Positions 32,101 through 42,202 of a DNA stretch of 64,000 nt are shown in pieces (position 1 is the stretch's first letter; every line of letters begins with the position of its first letter). A model generated the notes under the pieces. It was given only the letters and a program-made list of their open reading frames with translations. It was not told the DNA's origin and made no database searches. The DNA lies in contig JBBRYF010000007.1 in the NCBI GenBank assembly GCA_038237925.1, positions 1-64,000 on the forward strand. Direction: 5' to 3'. The translations under genes and the position numbers were made by a program. Source of the DNA: AC-32 sp038237925 (GTDB lineage: Bacteria; Actinomycetota; Thermoleophilia; Gaiellales; Gaiellaceae).

Positions 32101-33177
32101 GTGAAGAAGCCGCACCTCTGGACGATCGCCGCCATCACCGGGGTCGTCCTCGTCGGGCTGGTTGCCGCAACCGCGTCGGCACGCACCAGCTCTCCGGCCA
32201 CCAAGTCCGCATCCATCAAGGCCTGCGCGCTGTTGCCGGACACCGTGTCCTCGACGCGCTACACGCTGTTCGACGCCCCGTACCTGAAGGCGGCGTTCCG
32301 GAAGGCCGGCATCTCGGCCCAGGTCGTCAACGCGCACAACGACCCGCAGAAGCAGAAGTCGCAGGCACAGCAGTGCCTCGCGCAGGGCGCCAAGGTGATC
32401 CTGCTCGACCAGCTGGATCCGGCGTCGGGCGCCTCGATCACGAACCTCGCCGTCAGCGGCGGGGCGAAGGTGATCGACTACGACCGGCTCGTCGTCCACA
32501 GCAAGGCGTCCTACTACGTCTCGTTCGACAACGTGCGTGTCGGCAAGCTGCAGGGGAAGGGCCTCGTCGGCGCCCTGCAGGCTCGTCACAAGTACTCCAA
32601 GCACCCGGTCATCACCGAGCTGAACGGCGACATCAAGGACAACAACGCCAAGCTCTTCAAGAAGGGCTACGACTCGGTGCTCAACCCGCTCTACAAGAAA
32701 GGCACGTTCAAGAAGGCCAAGGCAGGCGACCAGTGGACCGAGTGGAGTGCGATCAAGGGCCGCCAGATCTTCGAGCAGATGCTCGCCCGCAACGGGAATA
32801 AGATCGACGCCTCGATCGCCGCGAACGACGGTCTCGCCGGCGCCGTGATCTCTGCGCTGAAGGCTCACGGCCTGAAGTCGATTCCGCTGACCGGCCAGGA
32901 CGCGACGCCCACCGGCGTGCAGTTCATCCTCGCCGGCTGGCAGAGCGGCACGGTCTACAAGTCCGTCCGCAAGGAGGCGAACGCTGCGGCTGCCGCGGCG
33001 ATCGCGATCCTCAAGCACAAGAAGGTCCCCGGCGTGAACGGCAAGACCAGCGGCACGCCGTCGGTCCTGCTGACGCCCGTGTGGATCACGAAGAAGAACT
33101 ACAAGCTCCTCTTCACGGAAGGCTTCCTGAAGAAGAGCCAGGTCTGCAACGGCGCCTACCGGAAGTACTGCAAGTAG
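32101..33177 (+). CDS. Sugar ABC transporter substrate-binding protein (XylF/RbsB type)
   Basis: The 358-residue protein has an N-terminal signal peptide (LWTIAAITGVVLVGLVAATASA) without a lipobox Cys, and a periplasmic-binding-protein type 1 fold: AQVVNAHNDPQKQKSQAQQC, VILLDQLDPASG, VIDYDRLV, SIAANDGLAGAVISAL, GQDATPTGVQ. This is the CUT2 carbohydrate group. The GTG start (KKPHLW follows) was chosen over 32059 because a signal peptide begins there and GAGG precedes it. First gene of a three-gene transporter operon; the sugar is unknown. Confidence 0.9.
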   Translation: MKKPHLWTIAAITGVVLVGLVAATASARTSSPATKSASIKACALLPDTVSSTRYTLFDAPYLKAAFRKAGISAQVVNAHNDPQKQKSQAQQCLAQGAKVILLDQLDPASGASITNLAVSGGAKVIDYDRLVVHSKASYYVSFDNVRVGKLQGKGLVGALQARHKYSKHPVITELNGDIKDNNAKLFKKGYDSVLNPLYKKGTFKKAKAGDQWTEWSAIKGRQIFEQMLARNGNKIDASIAANDGLAGAVISALKAHGLKSIPLTGQDATPTGVQFILAGWQSGTVYKSVRKEANAAAAAAIAILKHKKVPGVNGKTSGTPSVLLTPVWITKKNYKLLFTEGFLKKSQVCNGAYRKYCK

Positions 33178-33186
33178 GAGCCACTC

Positions 33187-33220
33187 CGGCCGGGGCGCCG
33201 TTCGCGCGGCGCCCCGGCCG
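33187..33220 (+). promoter_or_regulatory. 14-bp perfect hairpin between binding-protein and ATPase genes
   Basis: CGGCCGGGGCGCCG (33187-33200) pairs without mismatch with 33207-33220 around a six-base loop. It starts 9 bp after the binding-protein stop and ends 16 bp before the ATPase start, with no U-run. Such intercistronic hairpins protect the upstream message and attenuate transcription, giving more binding protein than membrane components. Confidence 0.7.
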
Positions 33221-33236
33221 TGATACAACGCGCCGC

Positions 33237-34000
<764 letters not shown>

Positions 34001-34004
<4 letters not shown>

Positions 34005-35233
34005 GCTCGGCCGCACCGGCCGAGACGAGCGCCGCCGCTGCGGACGACACGAGCCTCGCCGCGATCGCGAGAGCCCGCTGGGAAGCGATCCGCTCCGGCG
34101 ACGTCGGCAGCCTCCCGGTGATCATCGGGATCGTCGCGATCACGATCTTCTTCACCTCGAAGACGACCATCTTCTTCAGCGCGGTCAACTTCACGAACCT
34201 GATCGGCCAGATGGCGGGGACGACGGTGATCGCGATCGGCGTCGTCTTCGTGTTGTTGATCGGCGAGATCGACCTCTCGATCGGCTTCGTCAGCGGCGTC
34301 GCCGGCGTGACCGTCGCGGAGCTACAGATGCCTGGCTCGGGACACCAGGTTCCGGGCCTGATCGCGATCGGCGCAGCCCTGGCCGTCGGAGCGGCGATCG
34401 GCGCACTCCAGGGATCCTTCGTTGCGCTGATCGGCGTGCCCTCGTTCGTCGTCACGCTGGCCGGCCTGCTCACGTGGCAGGGCGTGATCCTGAAGGCGCT
34501 CGGCACTCAGGGCGTGATCGGGATCCAGGACAAGCAGATCAACGACGTCTCGAACTACGTGCTGACCAAGGACTGGGGCTGGGCGATCGCGATCGTCTTC
34601 ACGCTCGGTTACTCGCTGGCGGCGCTCGGGACCCACTGGAGCCGCAGACGGGCCGGTCTGCGCGCCGGGAACATCGTCCTCACCGCCGCCCGCGTCGTCT
34701 TCTTCGGCGCCCTGGCCTTCGCGGCGGTCGCCGTCTGCAACCACACTCGCGGCGTTCCGCTCGTCGGTCTGATCGTGCTCTTCTTGGTCGTGCTCGGCGC
34801 GTACGTCGCGAGCCGGACGACCTTCGGCCGCCACGTCTACGCGGTCGGCGGCAGCGCCGAGGCCGCGAGGCGCGCGGGGATCAACGTCAAGCTGATCCGG
34901 ATCCTCGTCTTCATGATCTCCGGGGCGATGGCCGGGATGGGCGGGGTGATCCTGGCCTCGCGCCTCAACTCGGTCGACCTGACCGCCGGCGGCGGGACGC
35001 TCCTGCTCGACTCGATCTCTGCCGCGGTGATCGGCGGGGTCAGCCTCTTCGGCGGGCGCGGCCGGGTTAGCGGCGCGCTCTTCGGCGGCCTGATCATCGG
35101 GATGATCAGCAACGGCATCGACCTGGTCGGCTACACCGACGCGGTCAAGTACATCACCACGGGCGTGATCCTCCTGGCGGCGGTCACGCTCGATACGGTG
35201 CTGCGCCGTCGCCAGGCCGCGGCCGGGCGCTGA
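34001..35233 (+). CDS. Sugar ABC transporter permease (XylH type)
   Basis: The 410-residue protein has about ten membrane segments of the branched-chain/CUT2 permease family: GEIDLSIGFVSGVAGV near the start, VGGSAEAARRAGINVKLI as the EAA-like coupling loop, and GVSLFGGRGRVSGALFGGLIIG. It forms the membrane channel for the binding protein and ATPase encoded upstream. Start GTG overlaps the ATPase stop. Its last 50 bp overlap the convergent MFS gene. Confidence 0.9.
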
Positions 35234-36398
35234 GCGCCAGCAGGACGATGCTCAGGCTCGCCCACGCAGCGAGGTAGAGGAACGCCACCCGCGGCGAGAC
35301 GAGCGTCCACAGGCCGCCGGCGACCGCCGAGGCCGCCAGGTTGGCGAAGCTCTGGCTCGCGGCGAGCGCACCGAAGGCCGAGCCGCGCAGGTTGGTCGGC
35401 GCAAGCAGCGCGACCGCGGCGCTCTGCGCGGTCTCGACGCCGGCCTTGCCGATCCCCGCGAGCACGAAGAACACGGAGAGCAGCGCAAGCGTCGAGCCGG
35501 CGAGCGCGAAGCCGACGTAGCCCGCGAGCAGCGCGAGCGCACCGGCCATCATCACCACAGTCGCACCGCGGCGGTCGGTGGCGTGCCCGGCGGGGATGCT
35601 CGCCACCATCGCGGCGGCGTTGTAGAGCGCGTACAGCACGATGGCGATCTTCACGGCGGAGGTGTGCCCGTGCCCGGGCGAGAGCAGATTCGTCGCGCGC
35701 AGGATCAGGAGGGTCGCGGCCGCGTTGCCGAGCTCGAACGCCGTCACCGCGACGAGCAGGCGGCCGAGGCGGCCGTGCAGGACAGGCCGGATCCGGATCC
35801 GCAGCGGCGGCCGCTCGTGCTTCTCGAGTCGCGGGGCGGCCTTGATCGCCACGAACACGGCCGTCGCAGCCATCAGCCCGGGGATGACCGAGAGGAGGAT
35901 CGCGTGCCGCACCCCGACCAGCGACACGAGCACTAGCGCGAGCAACGGCCCGGCGATCGCGCCCGCGTTGTCCATCGCTCGCTCGAAGCCGTACGCGCGA
36001 CCGAAGGCCTCCGGCTCGACCACGTCGGTCAGGAGCGCGTTGCGCGAAGGCGTGCGCAGGCCGCGCGAGAGCCACGCGCCGCTGCGGAGAACCCCCACCT
36101 GCCACACCGAGCCCGCCACACCGATCAGGGCGCTCAGGATCGACGTCGCCGTGTAGCCGCCCATCGCGGTCGCGCGGCGCCGTGCCGGATCGTCCGCGAG
36201 CGCGCCGCCGGCGAGCTTGGCCGCGCCCGCGACCCCGTCCGCTATCCCCTCGATCGCGCCGAGCGCAGCGGCAGGAGCACCGAGCGTCGTGGTCAGCAAG
36301 GCGGGCAAGAGCGCCGTCGGCACCTCGTGACTGACGTCTGAGAAGAAGCTCGCCAGGCCGATGCCGGCCACGCTGCGATTCAGCCAGCGAGGATGCAC
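35184..36398 (-). CDS. MFS transporter
   Basis: The 404-residue protein has twelve predicted membrane helices in two halves. The opening FFSDVSHEVPTALLPALL and the loop WLSRGLRTPSRNALLTDVV with FERAMDNAGAIAGPLLAL match a bacterial MFS group usually annotated as major facilitator permease of unknown substrate. The GTG at 36398 has GGAGG four bases upstream and was preferred over the long upstream frame. A 38-codon frame (36380-36496) overlaps its start; I cannot judge it. Confidence 0.87.
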   Translation of the reverse strand: MHPRWLNRSVAGIGLASFFSDVSHEVPTALLPALLTTTLGAPAAALGAIEGIADGVAGAAKLAGGALADDPARRRATAMGGYTATSILSALIGVAGSVWQVGVLRSGAWLSRGLRTPSRNALLTDVVEPEAFGRAYGFERAMDNAGAIAGPLLALVLVSLVGVRHAILLSVIPGLMAATAVFVAIKAAPRLEKHERPPLRIRIRPVLHGRLGRLLVAVTAFELGNAAATLLILRATNLLSPGHGHTSAVKIAIVLYALYNAAAMVASIPAGHATDRRGATVVMMAGALALLAGYVGFALAGSTLALLSVFFVLAGIGKAGVETAQSAAVALLAPTNLRGSAFGALAASQSFANLAASAVAGGLWTLVSPRVAFLYLAAWASLSIVLLALSARPRPGDGAAPYRA

Positions 36399-36518
36399 GC
36401 AGCCTCCTGCCACTCGTCCCCCGCGGAGGCGAGGTACGCGAGCGGCTCGTGGAGCAGGCAGCGATCGCTCCGGACGACCGGCATGGCGAGCTCCACGCGG
36501 CGACTCTACAGTCCTCCC

Positions 36519-37565
36519 GTGCCCGCCGGCCCACCCGACCCCAGAGGCCCGCGCCCGCGCGAGCTCGGCATCCGGATCGGCGAGCTCGAGCCCGGGCCGA
36601 CCAACTCGATCGCGGACGTCGATGGCGTGCGCGTCGGCCACGTCACGGTCTGGCGCGACGAGCCCGATCCGCCAGAAGGCCGTGGGGTCGCGCGCACGGG
36701 CGTGACCGCGATAGTCCCGCCGTCGCTGCCGATCGCGGCCGGGGTGGCGGTCCTGAACGGCGCCGGTGAGCTGACAGGCTCGCACGAGATCCGCGAGTGG
36801 GGCCTGCTCGAGACGCCGGTCTACCTGACCTCGACGCACGCGGTCGGCCGCGTCTACGACGGCGCGATCGAGGTCGCGGTGCGCTCGGATCCGCTCGTCG
36901 GGGTCGAGGAGTTCGTGATCCCGGTCGTCGGCGAGTGCGACGACGGCCACCTCAGCGACGCGCGCACCGTGCACGTCGAGCGGGAGGACGTCGCGCGCGC
37001 CGTCGAGGAGGCGAGCGGCTGGCCCTTCGCCGAGGGCGCCGTCGGCGCGGGCACGGGCATGAGCTGCCTCGGCTGGAAGGGCGGGATCGGCAGCGCGAGC
37101 CGCGTGGCCGGCGAGCACGTCGTCGGCGTCCTTGTGCTCGCGAACTTCGGCTCGGCGCGGCAGTTGACGATCGCCGGCGTACCCGTCGGTCGCGCGCTCG
37201 CGGGCGACGATCGTCCGAAGCCGGGTGGAAGCTGCATCGCGGTGGTCGCAACCGACGCGCCCCTGAGCTCGGCCTCGCTCGAGCGCCTCGCGCGCCGCGC
37301 CGGGCTCGGCCTCGCGCGCACCGGCTCGGTCGCACACCACGGCAGCGGCGAGATCTTCATGGCGTTCTCGACCGCGAGCGGCTCCTCCGTCGAGGGCCGC
37401 GAGCTCGACCCGCTCTTCGCCGCCACCGTCGAGACCACGGAGGAAGCCGTGCTGAACACGCTCTGGGCTGCGCCCGACGTGACCGGCCGCGAGGGCCGCG
37501 TCCAGCGCGGGCTGCCGCACGACGAGGTGCTCGAGCTGATGCGCGCGACCGGAGCGCTCCGATGA
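36519..37565 (+). CDS. P1 family peptidase (DmpA/L-aminopeptidase type)
   Basis: The 348-residue protein carries the DmpA/P1 pattern: TNSIADVDGVRVGHVTVW at the start, GAVGAGTGMSCLGWKGG in the middle, and PGGSCIAVVATDAPLS, where the Ser nucleophile becomes the new N-terminus after self-cleavage. These Ntn-like enzymes release N-terminal D- or L-residues or beta-peptides. GTG start; the last bases overlap the next gene by ATGA. It is divergent from the MFS gene. Confidence 0.87.
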   Translation: MPAGPPDPRGPRPRELGIRIGELEPGPTNSIADVDGVRVGHVTVWRDEPDPPEGRGVARTGVTAIVPPSLPIAAGVAVLNGAGELTGSHEIREWGLLETPVYLTSTHAVGRVYDGAIEVAVRSDPLVGVEEFVIPVVGECDDGHLSDARTVHVEREDVARAVEEASGWPFAEGAVGAGTGMSCLGWKGGIGSASRVAGEHVVGVLVLANFGSARQLTIAGVPVGRALAGDDRPKPGGSCIAVVATDAPLSSASLERLARRAGLGLARTGSVAHHGSGEIFMAFSTASGSSVEGRELDPLFAATVETTEEAVLNTLWAAPDVTGREGRVQRGLPHDEVLELMRATGALR

Positions 37566-38734
37566 AGGTGCTCGTGGTCGGCACCGGCGGTGTCGGCGCC
37601 GCGTTCGCCGCGGTGGCCGAGCGGCGCGACTTCTTCGAGCGGATCACGTTTGCCGACCTCGATCCGGCCCGGCCGCAGGCGCTCGTCGACCGGCTCGGCG
37701 ACAGCCGCTTCGCCGCGGCGCAGGTCGACGCGTCCGACCGCGAGAGCGTGGCGGCGCTCGCCCGCGACGCCGACGCCGTCCTGAACGCGACCGACCCGCG
37801 CTTCAATTTGCCGATCTTCGAGGCGGCCTTCGACGCGCGCTCCACCTACCTCGACATGGCGATGTCGCTCTCAGGACCCGACGTGCTCCTCGGCCAGCAG
37901 CAGCTCGACCAGCACGAGCGCTGGCAGGAGGCGGGCCTGCTCGCGCTCGTCGGGATCGGCGTCGAGCCGGGCCTCTCCGACGTCTTCGCCCGCTACGCGG
38001 CCGACCACCTCTTCGCCGAAATCGATGAGGTGGGCGTGCGCGACGGCGCGAACCTCGCGGTCGACGGCTACGACTTCGCGCCGACCTTCTCGATCTGGAC
38101 GACGATCGAGGAGTGCCTCAACCCGCCCCTGATCTGGGAGCGGGAGCGTGGCTTCTACACCACGGAGCCGTTCTCGGAGCCCGAGGTGTTCGACTTCCCC
38201 GAGGGCATCGGGCCGCTCGAGTGCGTCAACGTCGAGCACGAGGAGGTCGTGCTCGTGCCGCGCTGGGTCGAGTGCCGCCGCGTCACCTTCAAGTACGGCC
38301 TCGGCGAGGAGTTCATCGGCGTGCTGAAGACGCTGCATATGCTTGGCCTCGACTCGAAGGAGCCGATTTCGGTGCGCGGCGTCGAGGTGGCGCCGCGCGA
38401 CGTGCTCGCCGCGGCCCTCCCCGACCCGGCGACGCTCGGCGACCGCATGCGCGGCAAGACCTGCGCCGGCACCTTCGTCACCGGCACGGGCAAGGACCGC
38501 GAGCCACGCGCGACCTACCTCTACCACGTGGCCGACAACGAGCGGACGATGCGCGAGTACGGGTCGCAGGCGGTCGTGCTACAGACCGCACTGAACCCGG
38601 TCGTCGCGCTCGAGCTGCTCGCGACCGGCGCGTGGAACGGCACCGGCGTCCTCGGCCCGGAGGCCTTCGACGCGGTGCCGTTCCTCGACCTGCTTGCCGC
38701 CTACGGCGAGCCGTACGGCCAGGTCGAGCGCTAG
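37562..38734 (+). CDS. Saccharopine dehydrogenase family NAD(P)-binding protein
   Basis: The 390-residue protein starts with a Rossmann motif VLVVGTGGVGAAFA and FADLDPARPQAL, followed by DADAVLNATDPRFN and YLDMAMSLSG, the catalytic-domain pattern of saccharopine/carboxynorspermidine dehydrogenases. It oxidises or forms a secondary amine link between an amino acid and a carbonyl compound. Coupling to the P1 peptidase gene (ATGA overlap) suggests the pair handles an unusual peptide or amino acid. Confidence 0.85.
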   Translation: MKVLVVGTGGVGAAFAAVAERRDFFERITFADLDPARPQALVDRLGDSRFAAAQVDASDRESVAALARDADAVLNATDPRFNLPIFEAAFDARSTYLDMAMSLSGPDVLLGQQQLDQHERWQEAGLLALVGIGVEPGLSDVFARYAADHLFAEIDEVGVRDGANLAVDGYDFAPTFSIWTTIEECLNPPLIWERERGFYTTEPFSEPEVFDFPEGIGPLECVNVEHEEVVLVPRWVECRRVTFKYGLGEEFIGVLKTLHMLGLDSKEPISVRGVEVAPRDVLAAALPDPATLGDRMRGKTCAGTFVTGTGKDREPRATYLYHVADNERTMREYGSQAVVLQTALNPVVALELLATGAWNGTGVLGPEAFDAVPFLDLLAAYGEPYGQVER

Positions 38735-39231
38735 GCCGGCTCGTTCGGGTCTTCGTCGGCGGCCAGCTCGACGGAGCCCTCGAGCGTCTGCTGGAAGTGG
38801 CGCTGCTGGATCGGCGTCGCCCAGTCGACCAGTTCCCGCAGGCCCGGGACGTTCGCGCGCTGGCTCATGGCGCCGACCACGGACCAGTGGCCGACCTCCC
38901 CGGCCTCCGCCATCGTCAGGAACTCGAAGCCGTCGAGCGCATCCGCGTCGGCGCCCAGGTAGGTCGACATCATCTCGGTCGCCTCCTGCTTGGTCTCGCG
39001 GGCCTTCTCGAGAATCGCGGTCTTCTTGCCTTCGAGCTCGGAGGCGAGATCGGTCGTGCGCTCCTCGGTCTCCTTGGCCTCCTTCGCCATCCGCTGCAGC
39101 GTCTGGGTGAGGTCGTCATGTTCGCCCTCGTCCCTGACGAGCTTGCTCACCTTCTCGGTCGCGTCCTGCGCGGCCATCGCCAGGCCCAGGACCTCGCCGA
39201 TCTTGCTCTCGATCGCCGTCAGCTCTGCCAT
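38731..39231 (-). CDS. Ferritin-like/helical-bundle protein, unknown function
   Basis: This 166-residue protein is predicted as four helices (IESKIGEVLGLAMAAQDATE, DDLTQTLQRMAKEAKETEE, ILEKARETKQEATEMMSTYL, QQRHFQQTLEGSVELA) with FLTMAEAGEVGHWSVV in the third. The E..H spacing is reminiscent of DUF892/ferritin-like bundles but I do not see a full diiron set, so metal binding is uncertain. It converges with the previous gene, overlapping by four bases. Confidence 0.6.
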   Translation of the reverse strand: MAELTAIESKIGEVLGLAMAAQDATEKVSKLVRDEGEHDDLTQTLQRMAKEAKETEERTTDLASELEGKKTAILEKARETKQEATEMMSTYLGADADALDGFEFLTMAEAGEVGHWSVVGAMSQRANVPGLRELVDWATPIQQRHFQQTLEGSVELAADEDPNEPA

Positions 39232-39346
39232 CTCGCGTACCTCCCTCGTTGGTTTACGGAGGGACGGCTACCCGGGTCGCACGCTCGAGAAACAGCTGGA
39301 GACGTGACGGCGAGGAGGCGCACGACCACGTATCCTCCCGCCTCGC

Positions 39347-40216
39347 TTGAGCGTCGTGGGTCTCCTCCGAGTCGTCCTCTCCGCAGTGCTGCTCGCAGCC
39401 GCGGTCGGGAAGGCCCTCGCCGGCAGCTCCGGCAGAGACGCGCTTCGGTCCTTCGGGCTCGAAGGCCGCCGCGTGCGCGCCGCGGCCTGGGCCGCCGGGA
39501 TCGTCGCGGAGACTGCCTTGGCGGTCGCGGTCGCGTTCGAGGTCCCCCGCGCGGCGCTCGCGGCCGCTGGTCTGCTCGCGGCCTTTGCGGTGGCCCACGT
39601 CGTGGCGATCGCGCGTGGCCATACGGGTGCTCCCTGCGGCTGCTTCGGCGGCCGCGCTAGGATCGGCCGCGGAAGCGCCCTGCGAGCAGCCGCTCTCGCG
39701 GCGGCCTTCGCGGCGCTGCCGTTCCTGCCGGACACGAAACCGTCGACCGACGTGTGGCTCGCGGCGGGGCTCGGCATCGCGCTCTTCGGCCTGGCGGTAC
39801 TCGGTGTCGCGCTGGTCGCGCTGGCGCGTGAGCTGGGCGAGCTGCGCCTGGCCGTCGCTCCGCAGGCCGCCCTCTCGCTCGACCACGAAGGCCCGGAGCT
39901 CGGCGGACGCGTCACCTTGATCGACCGGTTCGAGCGTCGCGCGCCGCTCGCGGTTGCCGCCTTCACCTCGCCCGGCTGCTCGCTCTGCTCGGCACTCGAG
40001 CCGTCGCTGCGGTTGCTGGCGAACGACCCGGAGCTCGAACTGCGGCTCTTCGACGAGGAGGCCGACGCCGACGCCTGGGAGGCACTCGCCGTTCCCGGGA
40101 GCCCGTACGCAGTCGTCCTCGCGACGGACGGCGAGGTGCTCGCGAAAGGCGCCTTCAATTCGCTCTTCCAGCTCGACAGCCTCCTGGCCCACGCGGCGCG
40201 GCCCGTGCGTGCTTAG
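39347..40216 (+). CDS. MauE/DoxX-like membrane protein fused to a thioredoxin-like domain
   Basis: The first half of this 289-residue protein has four membrane helices with the MauE-type pattern GAPCGCFGG. The second half is a thioredoxin-like domain with AAFTSPGCSLCSAL (CxxC) and a PYAVVLATDGEVLAKG strand, resembling MauD. MauE and MauD are separate proteins that help form the six disulfides of methylamine dehydrogenase light chain; here they are fused and precede a light-chain-like gene. Start TTG (39347) or GTG nine bases later. Confidence 0.8.
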   Translation: MSVVGLLRVVLSAVLLAAAVGKALAGSSGRDALRSFGLEGRRVRAAAWAAGIVAETALAVAVAFEVPRAALAAAGLLAAFAVAHVVAIARGHTGAPCGCFGGRARIGRGSALRAAALAAAFAALPFLPDTKPSTDVWLAAGLGIALFGLAVLGVALVALARELGELRLAVAPQAALSLDHEGPELGGRVTLIDRFERRAPLAVAAFTSPGCSLCSALEPSLRLLANDPELELRLFDEEADADAWEALAVPGSPYAVVLATDGEVLAKGAFNSLFQLDSLLAHAARPVRA

Positions 40217-40766
40217 CGAGCAGGTCGCAGGCGCGAGCTCCCGGCGGGGGTTTCTAGCGCGCACCGGCCGCCTGCTGGTCGGCCTCGCGAGCGGCGGCCT
40301 CGTGGTGGAGGCCCTGCGCGCGCAGAAGGCCGAGGCCTACCACTTCTGCGGCCACATCTACACGACCGGATCGTGCCCGCATCCCGTCGGGCTACCGCGG
40401 ATCGACGCTCACGGTTTCCCGCTCCGCGCCTCCGACGGCAAGCCCGTCGACGACCTCGGCCGACCGGTCGACAAGCTCGGCCGCCCGGCCGACGCGCACG
40501 GCGCACTGCTGCGCGACCCGGACGGCAACGCGCTGCCACCGGCTCCCCGCACGCGCATCTGCGTCCGCGCCGGTCGCGAGAACGGCTTTCGGGGCCAGAT
40601 CGACGGCGCGTGGTATCGCTGCTGCGGCGGCCACGTGCGCAAGCTCATCGACTGCTGCGGCTACGTGCAGGACCGGATCAACGGCGACGCCGCGCTGACC
40701 GGCTACTGCTACGGCGGCCGCCGGGTCTTCTGCGTCATGTACTACGACACGAAGATCAAATGCTGA
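40209..40766 (+). CDS. Methylamine dehydrogenase light-chain-like secreted protein
   Basis: The 185-residue protein has a twin-arginine signal (SSRRGFLARTGRLLVGLASGG) and a Cys-rich mature part. CCGGHV, LIDCCGYVQD and a final FCVMYYDTKIKC align by eye with the light chain of methylamine dehydrogenase. However, the tryptophans that become the TTQ cofactor are not seen: the WCFG position reads YCYG and the first Trp region reads FCGHIY. An internal Asp/Gly/Pro repeat (DDLGRPVDKLGRPADAHG) is unusual. It is probably an exported disulfide-rich redox or structural protein, not a TTQ enzyme. Confidence 0.75.
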   Translation: MLSEQVAGASSRRGFLARTGRLLVGLASGGLVVEALRAQKAEAYHFCGHIYTTGSCPHPVGLPRIDAHGFPLRASDGKPVDDLGRPVDKLGRPADAHGALLRDPDGNALPPAPRTRICVRAGRENGFRGQIDGAWYRCCGGHVRKLIDCCGYVQDRINGDAALTGYCYGGRRVFCVMYYDTKIKC

Positions 40767-42172
40767 CCGCGGCACTCGCGCTGACAGGACTGCTGGTGGG
40801 CCTCGCCGGTGCCTGGTCGCCCTGAAGCCTCTCGATGGTCGGCACCGTGAGTGCCGCTCGTCAGCGCGGGAAGGCTGGAGCCGCGTTCGCCGCGGGCCTC
40901 GCGCTCGGGGCTGCCGCCGTGTTCGCGGGCCTGGCGGCGATCGGCGCCGTGGTGAGCGGGCGAGCCGTCTTGATCGCTGCGCTCGCGCTCGGCGGTGCGG
41001 CCGTCGTCAGCGACGCGCTCGGCCTCCGCGTCCGGCCGCAGGTGCGCTTCCAGGTCCCGGAGCCGTGGCGCCGCACGATGCCACTCCCGCGGGCGCTCTT
41101 CCTCTACGGCCTGCTGCTCGGCACCGGCCTCACGACCTACGTTCCAGCGACGGCGGCCTGGGCGCTGCCGGCGCTCAGCCTCGGGCTCGGAGACGTCGCG
41201 GCCGCTCTCGCGATCGCCGGCGGCTTCGCCCTCGGCCGCGCGCTGCCGGTGCTCGTGCTCCCCGCGCGCGGAGGCGACACGGTGCTCGCCGAGCGCCCGC
41301 ACGGTCTGCGCCTGCTGCGCATCCTTGCCGCCGCCTCGCTTCTCTGCGCGCTCCTGGCCGGAGAGGTGCGGGCGGCGGGAACCGTGGCCTCGCCCGCCGG
41401 CGACCCGAGCGCCGCCGGGACGGACCTGGCCTGGCAGGAGCCCGGCGTCGGTGGGTTCCTGCGCCGGGACGGGACGACGACGCAGCTCCCCGGAACCGAT
41501 CCCGCGCTCGGCGGCTCGTTCGTCGCGTGGCGAACCCGCGAGACGGTGACCGTCGCCGACCGCACGACCCTCGCGCCCGTCCTCTCCGAGACCGTGCCCG
41601 GCGTGATGAAGCTAGCGGTCTCCCGCAGCTGGCTCGCCTACCGGACAGCGAACGAAATCCGCGTCCAGGACGCGACCGTTCCCAGCGAGTCGAAGCTCAT
41701 CGTCCACGTCTCCGAGCCGGCGACCCTCGGGCGCCCGGCGCTCGGCGTCGATCTCGTCGCCTTCCACCGCTCGACGCGCGCCGGGAGCTGGCTCACCGCG
41801 GTGAACGTCGTCAGCGGCAGGCGGCTACAGCTGCGCTACTCGCGGGAGGCGCAGTTCCTGAACCCGTCCCTCCTCGCAGGGCAGCTCCTCTACATCCGCT
41901 CCTCGCGCTGCTCGCAGCAGCTCGTCCTCGGCCCGGCACGAGGCGGCCACGACCGCGTGCTCTACGAGACCGCGCCGCTCGCGGGACAGGACGACGGCCA
42001 CGAGCCCTACCACACGAGCCAGGGCGAGCACCTCCCGTGCCCGCACCGCCCACGGCCGACGACCAGGATGCTCTGGACGACCGCCCTCTCGCACACGACG
42101 GCGTACGTGACGATCCTGAGGCCGCGCGCCGGCGGGCACACGACGCCGACGCTCCTCGCCGTCTCCCGGTAA
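40760..42172 (+). CDS. CcdA-like membrane protein with in-frame UGA, plus propeller-like domain
   Basis: Translation from the ATG at 40760, overlapping the upstream stop (ATGCTGA), gives a first membrane helix ending GAWSP, then UGA at codon 22, then SLSMV. In CcdA/DsbD proteins the same place reads SPC with the redox Cys. After the UGA come about five more membrane helices and then an extracytoplasmic domain of repeated strands (residues about 210-470). Either the UGA is read as selenocysteine, or the gene is broken and restarts at ATG 40835. The second CcdA Cys, in the later helix (LGTGLTTYVP), is not present. It forms an operon with the MauE/MauA-like genes. Confidence 0.6.
40840..40856 (+). 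promoter_or_regulatory. SECIS-like hairpin after the UGA
   Basis: CGGCAC (40840-40845) and GTGCCG (40851-40856) form a perfect 6-bp stem with loop CGTGA. The stem begins 15 bases after the UGA at 40823-40825 and the loop has a G in its first two bases, the features used to recognise bacterial selenocysteine elements. Short GC-rich stems are common in this genome, so the evidence is moderate. Confidence 0.35.
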
Positions 42173-42202
42173 CGCTCGGCGGCGATGGGAGACAATCCCT
42201 CC

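Noticed and set aside
36797..38734. 645-residue frame in the P1 peptidase/saccharopine region
   Set aside because: It is an out-of-frame Arg/Ala-rich shadow of a real gene in its first part; only the segment from 37562 is coding.
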